From positions 42,501-106,500 of the forward strand of contig JADJVE010000008.1 in the NCBI GenBank assembly GCA_016716715.1: a DNA stretch of 64,000 bases, in the 5' to 3' direction. Below are positions 24,323 to 33,112 of the stretch, one piece after another. The translations under genes and the position numbers were made by a program. The notes under the pieces were generated by a model. That model was not told the DNA's origin, ran no database searches, and worked only from the letters and a program-made list of their open reading frames with translations. The stretch is from Acidobacteriota bacterium (lineage in GTDB: Bacteria > Acidobacteriota > Thermoanaerobaculia > UBA5066). Position 1 is the stretch's first letter; every line of letters begins with the position of its first letter.

Positions 24323-25882
24323 ATGAAAACCCCCACTCGCGTCCTCGCCCTGCTCCTTCTCGCCGCGTCTGTCCCGGGCCTCGGCGCCGGCCTCGAGCGC
24401 TACAAGGACTGGACCCGCTCGCCCGAGTTCGTCTTTCTCGCGACGGACGCCGAGCAGAAGGAGTGGAAGAAGATCACGACGGACGAGCAGGCCGACCGGT
24501 TCGTCCAGCTCTTCTGGGCCAAGCGCGACCCGGACCTCAAGACGCCGGTCAACGAGTACAAGCTCGGCTTCGACCAGCGCGTGAAGGAGGCCGACCAGAT
24601 CTTCGCGATGCCGCGGCAGCGCGGCGCCCTGACGGAGCGGGGGAAGGCCTACATCCTGCTCGGCCCCCCGAAGACGCTCCAGCGGTCCGCCGGGACGAAA
24701 ACGCAGCCCACATCGGCCCCGGGCTCGGTCAACATCCCGCCGCCGAACGAACCCGGGACGTCGATCGGGGAGAGCAAGGTCACGTTCGTCTACGAGGCGG
24801 CGCAGCTTCCCGAGTGGGCCAAGATGAAGTCCCTCGTCGTTGAGTTCGTCGTGGAGCAGGCGAGCGACTTCGTGGCGGGAAGGAGCGGCGACGTCAAGCG
24901 CCTCGAGGTGAACGCGCGCGCCGCTCTCGTGAAGAACCCCGACCTCAAGGAGGCGCCGCACTACCGCACGGCCGAAGAGCTCGAGGCCGAGCGCCAGGCC
25001 GCGCTCGCCGCCGAGGTCGAGGCCCGCAAGGGGCCCGCCCTGACGCCCGCGATCCGGACCTCGCTCGAGGGCCTCGCGGAGGATTCCGCGCTGCTTGCGG
25101 TCGTCCCGCTGGCCGCGGGGGAGACGGACGACACGCGCATCCAGGCCCAGATCTTCGTCACGGCATCCGCGGGCGAGCCGCCGGCCGGAAGCCGCCTCGC
25201 GTTTCTCGTGCGGACCCCGGACGGCAAGGATGCCGCCCGGTACGAGGAGGCGACGCCGCTCGAGCCGGCGCCGGGCGGAGGCCTCTACGCGAGCCGGTGG
25301 TTCTCGGTCCCGCCCGGCGAGTACACGGTGGCCGCCGGCGTCTACGACGCATCCGGAAAGGCCGTCGCCGCGGCCCGGAAGAGCGTCTCCGTCGCGGCCG
25401 TGCCCGCCGACTTCGCGGTCTCGCCCCTCGTGATCGCCAGCGCGTTCTTCGCCGTGCCGAAACCGAAGCCCGAAGACGCGTTCACGTTCTCGGGCCACCG
25501 CTTCGTCTCCAAGGGGGCGCGTCTCGACCCGACGGACGGCCTCTCGTTCGTCCTGCGCGTCTACAACCCGGCCGTGGACCCGGCGACGAAGTCCGTGAGC
25601 CTCTCGCGCTCGGTCCGGTTCCGGCCGAAGGGCGCGCAGTGGTCGGACGTTCCCCAGCCGCAGGACCCGCCGACCCAGGTCCCGGACCGCAAGGACCAGG
25701 CCTCCGGGGGAATCCTGACCGTCGACGTCTCGGCCGTCCTGATCGAGACGCGCCTCGGCGAGTACCTTCGCAAGCCCGGCGACTACGAGATCAAGGTCGT
25801 CGTGACGGACAACGTCTCGAAGAAGAAGGCCGAAGCCTCGACCACGTTCGTCGTGACGGGGACGCTCCCGCCGAAGAAATAG
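24323..25882 (+). CDS. Secreted GWxTD-domain protein, copy 1
   Basis: A 519-residue protein with a signal peptide (1-22). The GWxTD-type domain covers about 27-120: 'YKDWTRSPEFVFLATDAE', 'FVQLFWAKRDPDLKTPVNEY' and the closing motif 'GALTERGKAYILLGPP', a variant of GWxTDRGxxYIxxGPP. The remainder has strand-rich, Ig-like segments with 'PPGEYTVAAGVYDASGKAV' and ends in a basic GTLPPKK. The function of this family is unknown; it is common in Acidobacteriota. It is transcribed divergently from the receptor and converges on lipoprotein copy 2 with only 4 nt between stop codons. The paralogue is at 31524-33089. Confidence 0.8.
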   Translation: MKTPTRVLALLLLAASVPGLGAGLERYKDWTRSPEFVFLATDAEQKEWKKITTDEQADRFVQLFWAKRDPDLKTPVNEYKLGFDQRVKEADQIFAMPRQRGALTERGKAYILLGPPKTLQRSAGTKTQPTSAPGSVNIPPPNEPGTSIGESKVTFVYEAAQLPEWAKMKSLVVEFVVEQASDFVAGRSGDVKRLEVNARAALVKNPDLKEAPHYRTAEELEAERQAALAAEVEARKGPALTPAIRTSLEGLAEDSALLAVVPLAAGETDDTRIQAQIFVTASAGEPPAGSRLAFLVRTPDGKDAARYEEATPLEPAPGGGLYASRWFSVPPGEYTVAAGVYDASGKAVAAARKSVSVAAVPADFAVSPLVIASAFFAVPKPKPEDAFTFSGHRFVSKGARLDPTDGLSFVLRVYNPAVDPATKSVSLSRSVRFRPKGAQWSDVPQPQDPPTQVPDRKDQASGGILTVDVSAVLIETRLGEYLRKPGDYEIKVVVTDNVSKKKAEASTTFVVTGTLPPKK

Positions 25883-25886
25883 CGCG

Positions 25887-28061
25887 TCAGAAGCGCGCGT
25901 CGCGGGGGAAGCGGCGCCTGGCCTCGCGGCGCATCTCGCGCTCGCCGTCGGGGTCTTCCGTCGCGCGGAACGTCTTCATCGCGAGGAGGAAGGCCTCCGG
26001 GCTGGGCTCGTGGACGACGAGCGCGATGAGCGTCCGGCGTGCGTCCTCGCGCCGGCCCGCGGACGCGTAGAGGGCGGCGAGCGAAACGCGGGCGTCCGAA
26101 CGGTCCGGGTAGAGGCGGATCTCCTCGAGGAACTCCTTCTCGGCCTCCGGCGCCCGGCCCTGCCGGGCGAGGACGTCGCCGCGCAGCATGTGGAGCCCCG
26201 ACTGGACCAGCTTGTCTCCCGCGGAGAGGGCCGCCGCCTCCTGCGACCACTTGTCGGCCGAGGCGACGTCGCCGCGCATGACCGCGAGACGGCCGAGGAC
26301 GAGCGCGCCGCGCACCTTCGTCTTGCCCGAGCCCTTCTCGTATGCCGCGCGGGCGGCGGGCTCGGCGGCGGCGAGGTCGCCCTTGCCGAGGAAGCCGCGC
26401 GCGGCGACGTCCTCGGCGTCGGGGTCGCCGAGCGCCCGGAGCGCCTCGGCGTGCTTCAGCGCCTCGTCCCATTTCCCGAGCTGCAGGCAGAGGTTCGCCA
26501 CCTCGCGCAGATACGGAGTGCGCGCGGCCTCCGGCGCGAGATCGACCGTCTTCTTGAGGGCATCGAGGGCCTCCTCGGGCCGGCCGAGCTGCACCAGGGC
26601 CTTCGAGTCCATGTCCCAGATGTCGAGCATCCGGGGGTTCTCGGCGAGGAGCTTCCGGAAGACCGCGTGCGCCTTCGCGGCGTTCCCGGCGGTGAATTCG
26701 CCGAGGCCCATCCGGAGCTCCTCGAAGGTCTTGACGCGGTCCTTCGGGTCGTCGAGGCCTCCCGCGTTCGCGCTCGACGGGCCCGCGCTCAGGTAGCCGA
26801 GGGAGGCCAGCTTCTTGCGCGCCTCGGGGTCGAGGTCGCCGGCCGTTTCGTACGCCGGCTTGCGCTTCGCGATCTCGGCGAGCATCGGCCGGAGCGCATC
26901 GGGCTTCTGCGCGTAGAGGTTCGTCTTCTCGCCCGGGTCGGCGGCGACGTCGTAGATCTCGGCCTTCGGGGCCTCGATGTAGTGCCAGCGCCCGTCGAAG
27001 AGCGACGACAGCTCGCTCCAGCCGAAGTGGATTCGCGGGAAGAACGTCTCGGAGAGGATGCGGCGTGCCGGGGCGCCCGGCGGGTCGAGGAAGGACCGCG
27101 TGCCCTCGGGCCGCTGGAAGCCGCGGACGCCCGCGCCTTCGGCGATCGTCGTAAAGACGTCGATGAGCGCCGCGGGCTCGTCGACGGTTTCGCCCGCGCG
27201 CCGGCCGCCCGGGAGCTTCACGAAGAGCGGCACCTGCAGGCTCTCGCGGTAGAGGAACATCCCGTGCTCGGACTCGCCGTGCTCGCCGAGTCCCTCGCCG
27301 TGGTCCGAGAGGAAGACGATCACGGCCTTGTCGTATAGGCCCCGAGCCTTCAGGAACGCCATGAGCCTTCCGAGGATCGCGTCCGACTCCGCGATCTCGC
27401 CGTCGTAAGGCTGCGCGGCGTAGCGCGTCTTGAACGGCTCGGGCGGCTCGTACGGCGTGTGGGGCTCGTAGAGGTGAAGGAACGCGAACGTCTTTCCGTT
27501 CGTGGGCCGCGCCGCGAGCCAGGTCTCGAGCCGGGCCACCGTCTCGGGCCCCGCCCGCTGGACCCGGCCGAGGGCCTCACCGCCCTTGTCCGGTTCCACG
27601 GCGTCGTCGTAGAAGTCGAAGCCGCGCGAGATCCCGCTGGCGGCCCCCTTCAGGACGAAGCACGAGACGGCGGCGCCGGTTTCGTAGCCCTCCTTCTTGA
27701 GCAGCTCGGCGAGCGTCGGGACGTCCGCCCGGAGGCGGTAACCGAGGTTGTCGTGGATGCCGTGGGCGGAGGGCTCCCGCCCGGTCAGCATCGAGGCGTG
27801 AGAGGGGAGCGTGAGGGGGACGTGAGCCCAGGCGCGCGTGAAGAGGATGGAATCCTTCCGGAGCGCGTCGAGCGCGGGCGTCTCGACGCCCTTGTAGCCG
27901 TAGGCCGGGAGGTGGTCCGAGCGGAGCGTGTCGACGCTCACGAGAACGACGGGAGCGCCCGAGAAGGCCCCGGCCTTAGGCCCGCGGCGGCAGCTGGCGG
28001 CTCCGAACAGGAGGGCGATCGTGCAGGCGAGGGCGGCCGCGGCCAGCCTTCCGGACTTCAT
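25887..28061 (-). CDS. Lipoprotein: alkaline-phosphatase-superfamily (sulfatase-like) domain plus TPRs, copy 2
   Basis: A 724-residue lipoprotein (lipobox ending at C24). Domain order is as in copy 1: metal site D44 in 'SVDTLRSDH', nucleophile position Thr84 in 'LTLPSH', second metal site 'LSDHGEGLGEHGESEHG', then a TPR half (about 460-720, 'AENPRMLDIWDMDSKAL', 'GLHMLRGDVLARQGRAPEAE'). The two copies align along their whole length but differ clearly, so the duplication is old. ATG at 28061 is chosen because it gives the lipoprotein signal; longer in-frame starts run into the receptor gene. Confidence 0.85.
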   Translation of the reverse strand: MKSGRLAAAALACTIALLFGAASCRRGPKAGAFSGAPVVLVSVDTLRSDHLPAYGYKGVETPALDALRKDSILFTRAWAHVPLTLPSHASMLTGREPSAHGIHDNLGYRLRADVPTLAELLKKEGYETGAAVSCFVLKGAASGISRGFDFYDDAVEPDKGGEALGRVQRAGPETVARLETWLAARPTNGKTFAFLHLYEPHTPYEPPEPFKTRYAAQPYDGEIAESDAILGRLMAFLKARGLYDKAVIVFLSDHGEGLGEHGESEHGMFLYRESLQVPLFVKLPGGRRAGETVDEPAALIDVFTTIAEGAGVRGFQRPEGTRSFLDPPGAPARRILSETFFPRIHFGWSELSSLFDGRWHYIEAPKAEIYDVAADPGEKTNLYAQKPDALRPMLAEIAKRKPAYETAGDLDPEARKKLASLGYLSAGPSSANAGGLDDPKDRVKTFEELRMGLGEFTAGNAAKAHAVFRKLLAENPRMLDIWDMDSKALVQLGRPEEALDALKKTVDLAPEAARTPYLREVANLCLQLGKWDEALKHAEALRALGDPDAEDVAARGFLGKGDLAAAEPAARAAYEKGSGKTKVRGALVLGRLAVMRGDVASADKWSQEAAALSAGDKLVQSGLHMLRGDVLARQGRAPEAEKEFLEEIRLYPDRSDARVSLAALYASAGRREDARRTLIALVVHEPSPEAFLLAMKTFRATEDPDGEREMRREARRRFPRDARF

Positions 28062-28067
28062 CGACGG

Positions 28068-28073
28068 AGGGTA
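28068..28073 (-). promoter_or_regulatory. -10 box TACCCT, predicted leaderless start of lipoprotein copy 2
   Basis: On the minus strand TACCCT ends 6 nt before the ATG at 28061, just beyond the terminator of receptor copy 2. The arrangement repeats that of copy 1. Confidence 0.35.
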
Positions 28074-28085
28074 ACCCAGGGGGGC

Positions 28086-28120
28086 GAAGAAAAAGGAGCC
28101 GGGCCCGAAGGCCCGGCTCC
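28086..28120 (-). terminator. Intrinsic terminator after receptor copy 2
   Basis: A perfect 11-bp stem (28095-28105 with 28110-28120), a CGAA loop (minus strand TTCG) and, on the minus strand, a TTTTTCTTC tail (28094-28086). Confidence 0.8.
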
Positions 28121-28141
28121 CGAAAGGACGGGTGAGGAAGA

Positions 28142-31100
28142 CTAGAAGCGGACGCCGGCCGTGAGAAGGAACGTGCGGGGCTGCTGCCAGCCCGCGACCG
28201 ACGTGACCTGCCCGAAGCTCGGGCCGTAGTTCCAGTTCGCGGTCGGATTCGCCACGTTCCGCTCGCCCCGGACGGGCGTCGTCGTGAAGGGGTTGAAGTG
28301 CAGGTAACCCGTCGTCGTGTTGAGCGTCTGGACCGTCTGGTTGACGGTGATGGCGCCCTGGTTGTTCGTGACGTTGAGGACCTGCGGCTGGACGAAGAGC
28401 TCGAGGGTGTTGAAGAGACGGAGCGTCCACGTGAGCGAGAGGTCCGTGCGCTTGATGTCGTCCGTCCGGAAAGCGTCGCGCGCCGTGTAGTAGTACGTGG
28501 ACGTCGTGGGCCGCTGCTGGTACCCGGGGTTCGTGACGTAGTTGGACGCGCGGACCGTGCCCACCGCGCCGTACGGGGCGCCCGTGTCGTAGCCCTGGAC
28601 GAGGCCGAGGTTGAAGTTGCCCATCGCCTTCGGGATGAACGGGAGGTCGGCCGCCGCGATGAGCCGGACCCGGTGCCGCTGGTCCGAGGCCATCGAGCCG
28701 TACGGGGCGTTCCAGGACATCTGCTTGTATTCGGGGTACTGCTCGGTCGCGTTCGTGACCGCGCCGGTGTTTCCGGCCTCGGCGTCGAAGTTGCCGAGCG
28801 TGTGCGACCACTGCCAGTTGCCGCCGATCGTGAGCCACTGCCAGCGGTACTGGAACTGCGTCTGGAGGCCCGTGTAGTTGCGCTCGACGCTGTTCGTGTT
28901 CCCGATGAGGCCGAAGTCCAGCTTGGCGCCCGTCGAGGTGGTCACGTAGCCCGTTCCGGTGTTGATGACCAGGTTGTAGAAGTCGTGGAACTCGCGGCGG
29001 ACGAAGTCGGCGCGGTACGAGAAGCTCGCACCGATGTTGCCGGCCACGCCGACGGTGTACTCCTTCGCGTACGGCGACTTGATCGTTCCGTCGATCGCCC
29101 GGTTCACGCCGGGGACGTTGGCGCCGCCGAGCGGGAGCTTGCACGTCGCGAGGTCGGGGCAGCCGTTGGCGTAGAACCAGTTGAAGACCTGCTGGATCGC
29201 TGCCGCGGCCGAGGTCGGGGGCTGCGTGCCCGCGGGGACGCCGACGTTGATCTTCTGCGCGCCGGAGCTGGCCGTGTAGTACCAGTAGTACGTCGCGGGC
29301 TGGCCGCCGGACGACGTCGAGTCCTGGATCGAGTCCTGCAGGCCGCCGACGTAGTGCGCATAGCTCGCACCGATGCGGACGTTGCCCTTGCCGGTCACGT
29401 CCCAGTTCACGGCGACGCGCGGGCTCCACGCCGCGTCGTCCGCCGTCGTCGCGCCGACGCTGTTCTTGGCGTTGTTCTTGTCGTAGCGGACGCCGAGGTT
29501 GAACGACAGCCGGTCGTTGAGACGCCACTGGTCGTTCAGGAAGAACGAGTCCGTCTTCGTGCTCGTGCCCTGCGTGAGCGTGGTGATCGGCGTGTAGTAG
29601 ATGTAGTTCGTGCCCGTGTTGTCGATGACGGGGTAGATGGTGCCGTTGTACTTGATCGTGCTCGAGTGGAAGATGCGGTAGTTGCTGCCGGACTGGTAGT
29701 TGTTCGCCGTCCGGATGCCCTTGAACGTGTCATAGCCGAGCACGATGTTGTGCGAGCCCAGCGAGCCCGTCGAGAGGAAGTACGTGGCCTTGAGGAGGAT
29801 GTCCTCGTTGTCGCGCTTCTCGGGGCCGCACACGCCGCAGAACGTCGGGGAGTTCCACCGGGCGTTGCCGCGCCCGCGGTCGCGCATGAGCGTGCCGTTG
29901 ATGATGTCCGTGTACGTGGATCCCGAGTTCTTGAACGTGAAGTGGCGGTTCGAGTACATGCCCTCGAAGAAAAGGTTCGACGTGAAGACGCCGTTGTAGG
30001 CGACGGAGAGCGTGTCCTGCGGAAGCTCGCGCTGGACGAAGCTCGCCGTGTCCAGGACGACGCCGAAGACGTTGTTCCCTTCCTTGCTGCCGATGCTCAG
30101 GTAGGAAGCGGTGAGGGTGTGGTTCTGGACCGGGGTGATCGTGAGCTTGCCCGAGTAGCGCTGCTCGTCGATCGTGTTCGTGTAGGGGATTCCCTCGTAG
30201 CCGCCGACGGGCGTCTGGCCGTTCACCTTCGCGTCCGCGAACGTGGTTGCGGCCGTGCCCACCTTCGCGCTGCGGCCGGAGCCGAAGAACCAGATGTGGT
30301 CCTTCCAGATCGGGCCGCCGAGGGTCGCCTCGTACCGCTCGTTCAGGTCCTGGACGCGCGTCTCGCCCTGGGGCGACACGGCGCTCCACGCGTCGTTGAC
30401 GAACGTCGTCCGGAACGAGCCCGAGAACGAGTTGCCGCCGGACTTCGTCACCGTGTTGATGACGCCGCCCTGGAACCGGCCGTACTCGGCCGAGATCCCG
30501 TTCACGTTCGTGGTCGTCTCCTGGATCGCGTCCTCGACGAACAGGTTGTTCGGCGTCGCGCGGATGTTGTCCGTGATGACGGCGCCGTCGACCGTGTAGA
30601 GGTTGTCGAACGTGGGCGCGCCGCCGATCGTGAGGGCGTTGCCGAGGCTCACGACCGGGATGACGCCCGAGGAGAGCGCCGCGGCCTGCGCGATCGTGCG
30701 CGTGTTCGGCAGCTGGTTCGAGAGGTCGCTCGTGATCGTCGTCGAGGCCTGCGACGTCGTCGAGACGATGTCGGACTTCGCCGTGACGACGGCGCTCGCC
30801 TGAACGCCCGAGAGCGTCATGTTGATGTCGAGGGCGGACGGCTGGCCCGCCGTCACCTTGACCGTCTTCGTGATGGGCTGGAAGCCCTGGAGCGCGAACG
30901 CGACGGTGTAGTCGCCCGGGGGGAGCGCCGAGAACGTGAAGCCCCCGTTGTTGGACGTCGTCGTCGTGCGCGTCCCCTGCAGGTTTTTCGAAGTGATCGT
31001 CACGGTCACGCCGGGCAGGCCGGCGTTCTCGTTCTCGACCTTTCCGGTGAGGTTACCCGTCGTCGTGCCCTGGCCCATCGCGCTCGTCGCACCGACGACG

Positions 31101-31147
31101 ACCACGAGGAGAAGAGCCAGGAGTCCGAGGATCCTGTTTCTTGTCAT
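28142..31147 (-). CDS. Oar-like TonB-dependent receptor, copy 2
   Basis: A 1001-residue outer-membrane receptor. It has a signal peptide (about 1-26), a carboxypeptidase-regulatory-like domain ('AGLPGVTVTITSKNLQGTRT', 'LPPGDYTVAFALQGFQP'), a plug with 'TVDGAVITDNIRATPNNLFV' and 'QGGVINTVTKSGGNSFSG', and a long barrel ending in the terminal aromatic signal FLLTAGVRF. ATG at 31147 is preferred over one 21 nt upstream because GGAGGAGGAAAG then sits at proper distance. A minus-strand promoter is visible at 31277-31306. This is the intact paralogue of the receptor at 20987-24091. Confidence 0.9.
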   Translation of the reverse strand: MTRNRILGLLALLLVVVVGATSAMGQGTTTGNLTGKVENENAGLPGVTVTITSKNLQGTRTTTTSNNGGFTFSALPPGDYTVAFALQGFQPITKTVKVTAGQPSALDINMTLSGVQASAVVTAKSDIVSTTSQASTTITSDLSNQLPNTRTIAQAAALSSGVIPVVSLGNALTIGGAPTFDNLYTVDGAVITDNIRATPNNLFVEDAIQETTTNVNGISAEYGRFQGGVINTVTKSGGNSFSGSFRTTFVNDAWSAVSPQGETRVQDLNERYEATLGGPIWKDHIWFFGSGRSAKVGTAATTFADAKVNGQTPVGGYEGIPYTNTIDEQRYSGKLTITPVQNHTLTASYLSIGSKEGNNVFGVVLDTASFVQRELPQDTLSVAYNGVFTSNLFFEGMYSNRHFTFKNSGSTYTDIINGTLMRDRGRGNARWNSPTFCGVCGPEKRDNEDILLKATYFLSTGSLGSHNIVLGYDTFKGIRTANNYQSGSNYRIFHSSTIKYNGTIYPVIDNTGTNYIYYTPITTLTQGTSTKTDSFFLNDQWRLNDRLSFNLGVRYDKNNAKNSVGATTADDAAWSPRVAVNWDVTGKGNVRIGASYAHYVGGLQDSIQDSTSSGGQPATYYWYYTASSGAQKINVGVPAGTQPPTSAAAAIQQVFNWFYANGCPDLATCKLPLGGANVPGVNRAIDGTIKSPYAKEYTVGVAGNIGASFSYRADFVRREFHDFYNLVINTGTGYVTTSTGAKLDFGLIGNTNSVERNYTGLQTQFQYRWQWLTIGGNWQWSHTLGNFDAEAGNTGAVTNATEQYPEYKQMSWNAPYGSMASDQRHRVRLIAAADLPFIPKAMGNFNLGLVQGYDTGAPYGAVGTVRASNYVTNPGYQQRPTTSTYYYTARDAFRTDDIKRTDLSLTWTLRLFNTLELFVQPQVLNVTNNQGAITVNQTVQTLNTTTGYLHFNPFTTTPVRGERNVANPTANWNYGPSFGQVTSVAGWQQPRTFLLTAGVRF

Positions 31148-31523
31148 GCTGCTTCTTTCCTCCTCCATTGAGATTCAGATGAACTTTTCCGCCCGGGACG
31201 AGGCCACAACCAACGGGATGGATTCCGTGTGCCCGGAACGGTGCTTCGAAGTGCGCTCAGTCGTTTGAGTCCTAGCACTCTACATGCCGTCCCTGCCACT
31301 CGTAAACCGCCTTTTATCCCACTGCAAACAAAAGCCTTCACCACCAGCTGCAGGGCTGTGGACGCGAATGTCGAACGGCAGCCGGGATTTCGGTCCAAGT
31401 TTCCGTAGACGAGGCGGGGGCGATTGCTCGAGGCCAGGGAGATTCGAACGCTCCTGTATAGTTGCGAGTTGGCGCGCCTCCTCGAGGCGCCCGACTGAAA
31501 CCGCGCCTCGCGCTGGAGTCGTC
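31148..31523. promoter_or_regulatory. Divergent control region, cassette 2
   Basis: 376 bp without a gene. For the receptor (minus): -35 TTTACG (31306-31301), 18-nt spacer, -10 TAGAGT (31282-31277). For the GWxTD gene (plus): a -10-like TATAGT at 31457-31462, then a hairpin with 7-bp arms at 31474-31490 (GCGCCTC-CTC-GAGGCGC), and GGAG 6 nt before the ATG. The middle (31300-31345) is AT-richer than the genes. The inverted repeat found in cassette 1 (24231-24250) is not repeated here, so the two copies may be controlled separately. Confidence 0.4.
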
Positions 31524-33089
31524 ATGAAGCGATCGATCTCCGCCCTCGCCCTCCTCGCTCTCCTCGTCTCGGCTGCCGGGCCTGCGCTGGCCGCGCTCGA
31601 CAAGTACAAGGACTGGGAGAAATCGCCCGAGTACCAGTACCTCACGACGGACGCCGAGAAGAAGGACTGGAAGAAGGTCGCGTCCGACGAAGAGGCCGAG
31701 AAGTTCATCGCGCTGTTCTGGGCGCGGCGCGACCCGGACATCAAGACGCCGCGCAACGAGTTCCGCGAGCGCTTCGACGCGCTCGTGAAGCTCGCCGACG
31801 AGCGCTTCGCGGTCGGCAAGAAGCGCGGCGCCCTGACCGAGCGCGGCAGGCTGGTCATCCTCGTCGGCCCCCCGAAGGAGATCGCGGCGAAGGCGACGTC
31901 TTCCGCGGACACGCCGTTCGCCGGCACGGGAGGCGCCGGCGGCGTGTCGGGCACGGGCGGCGGCGCGTCGATGCTGTACACGTGGGTCTACGACAAGGCG
32001 CACCTGCCGGCGTGGGCCGACGTCCAGTCCCAGGAGATCAAGTTCATCGTCGACGTCGGCCTCGGGACCGAGTCGCTCCTCGACATGTCGCCGGCGAGGC
32101 GTTTCGAGAACAAGGCCGTGCAGATGTCGATCGTGAACCCGGACCTCAAGGAGGTTCCCGTCTACAAGACGCGCGAGCAGGCCGAGGCCGAGCAGAAGGC
32201 CGCCGTCGAGGCCGCCAAGGGCCCGGCCCTCGCTCCGGCGTCGCGCACCGCGATCGACGGCCTCCCGAAGGAGCCGTTCGGCGCTCTCGCCCTCCTCTCG
32301 CTCGCCTATCGCGACGGGGCGACGCGCCTCAGCGTCCAGCTCTACGCGCCGGCGGGCGCGGTCGGGACGGGCGAAGGTGTGCGCCTCGCGATCGTCGCGC
32401 GCGCCGCCGACGGGAGCGAGGCCGCCCGCGTCGACGAGGACGCGAAGCTCCTGAAGACCCGTTCCGACTTCTTCGCCGACCGCGCGCTGCGCGTCCTCCC
32501 CGGCGACTACGACGTCGCCGCTGTTCTTCTCGACGCCTCCGGCAAGGTCCTCGTGTCGGGGCGCCGGCCGATCACGGTCCCCGCGCTCCCGACGGAGTTC
32601 TCGGCCTCGGCCCTCGTGGTCGCCGTGAACGACTTCCCGACCGACGCGCCGGCGGCCGACGATCCGTTCACGTTCTCGTCCCGCCGCTTCGTCGTCAAGG
32701 GCGACGGCAAGCTGGATCCCGCCGACGGCCTCTCGTACGCGGTTCGCGTCTACAACCCCCCGGTGGACCCGGTGTCGCGCACGCTCACGCTCAAGCGCAC
32801 GATCAAGCTCAAGCCGAAGGGCCAGCCGCCGATCGACGTGCCGACCCCGCCGGAGGAGCCGCAGAAGGTTCCCCCGTCGCAGGAGGGCGGCGCGCTCGTT
32901 CTCGACCTCGCCGGCGGCGTCATCGAGTCGAACCTCGGGCAGTACCTCAAGCCGAACGACTACGAGCTGCGCGTCACGATTCTCGACACGGTCACGCAGA
33001 AGAAGCTCGACCTCGTCGCGCCGTTCACGGTGGTGGGAAGCGCGGCCCCGGCTCCGGCGCCCGCGCCAGCGCCCAAGAAGAAGGGCTGA
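31524..33089 (+). CDS. Secreted GWxTD-domain protein, copy 2
   Basis: A 521-residue protein with a signal peptide (1-24). The GWxTD-type domain starts 'YKDWEKSPEYQYLTTDAE', contains 'FIALFWARRDPDIKTPRNEF' and closes with 'GALTERGRLVILVGPP'. The C-terminal half matches copy 1 segment by segment ('DPFTFSSRRFVVKGDGKLDP' against 'DAFTFSGHRFVSKGARLDP'). It ends in an (Ala-Pro)n-KKKG tail absent from copy 1. It converges on the VWFA-related gene with a 23-nt gap. Function unknown. Confidence 0.8.
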   Translation: MKRSISALALLALLVSAAGPALAALDKYKDWEKSPEYQYLTTDAEKKDWKKVASDEEAEKFIALFWARRDPDIKTPRNEFRERFDALVKLADERFAVGKKRGALTERGRLVILVGPPKEIAAKATSSADTPFAGTGGAGGVSGTGGGASMLYTWVYDKAHLPAWADVQSQEIKFIVDVGLGTESLLDMSPARRFENKAVQMSIVNPDLKEVPVYKTREQAEAEQKAAVEAAKGPALAPASRTAIDGLPKEPFGALALLSLAYRDGATRLSVQLYAPAGAVGTGEGVRLAIVARAADGSEAARVDEDAKLLKTRSDFFADRALRVLPGDYDVAAVLLDASGKVLVSGRRPITVPALPTEFSASALVVAVNDFPTDAPAADDPFTFSSRRFVVKGDGKLDPADGLSYAVRVYNPPVDPVSRTLTLKRTIKLKPKGQPPIDVPTPPEEPQKVPPSQEGGALVLDLAGGVIESNLGQYLKPNDYELRVTILDTVTQKKLDLVAPFTVVGSAAPAPAPAPAPKKKG

Positions 33090-33112
33090 GGCCTGCTCGA
33101 CCCTGACGCTCC

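Noticed and set aside
31430..31495. tRNA-like fragment (ATTCGAAC near a hairpin)
   Set aside because: The T-arm around TTCGAAT does not pair properly and no acceptor or anticodon arm of correct spacing can be drawn on either strand.
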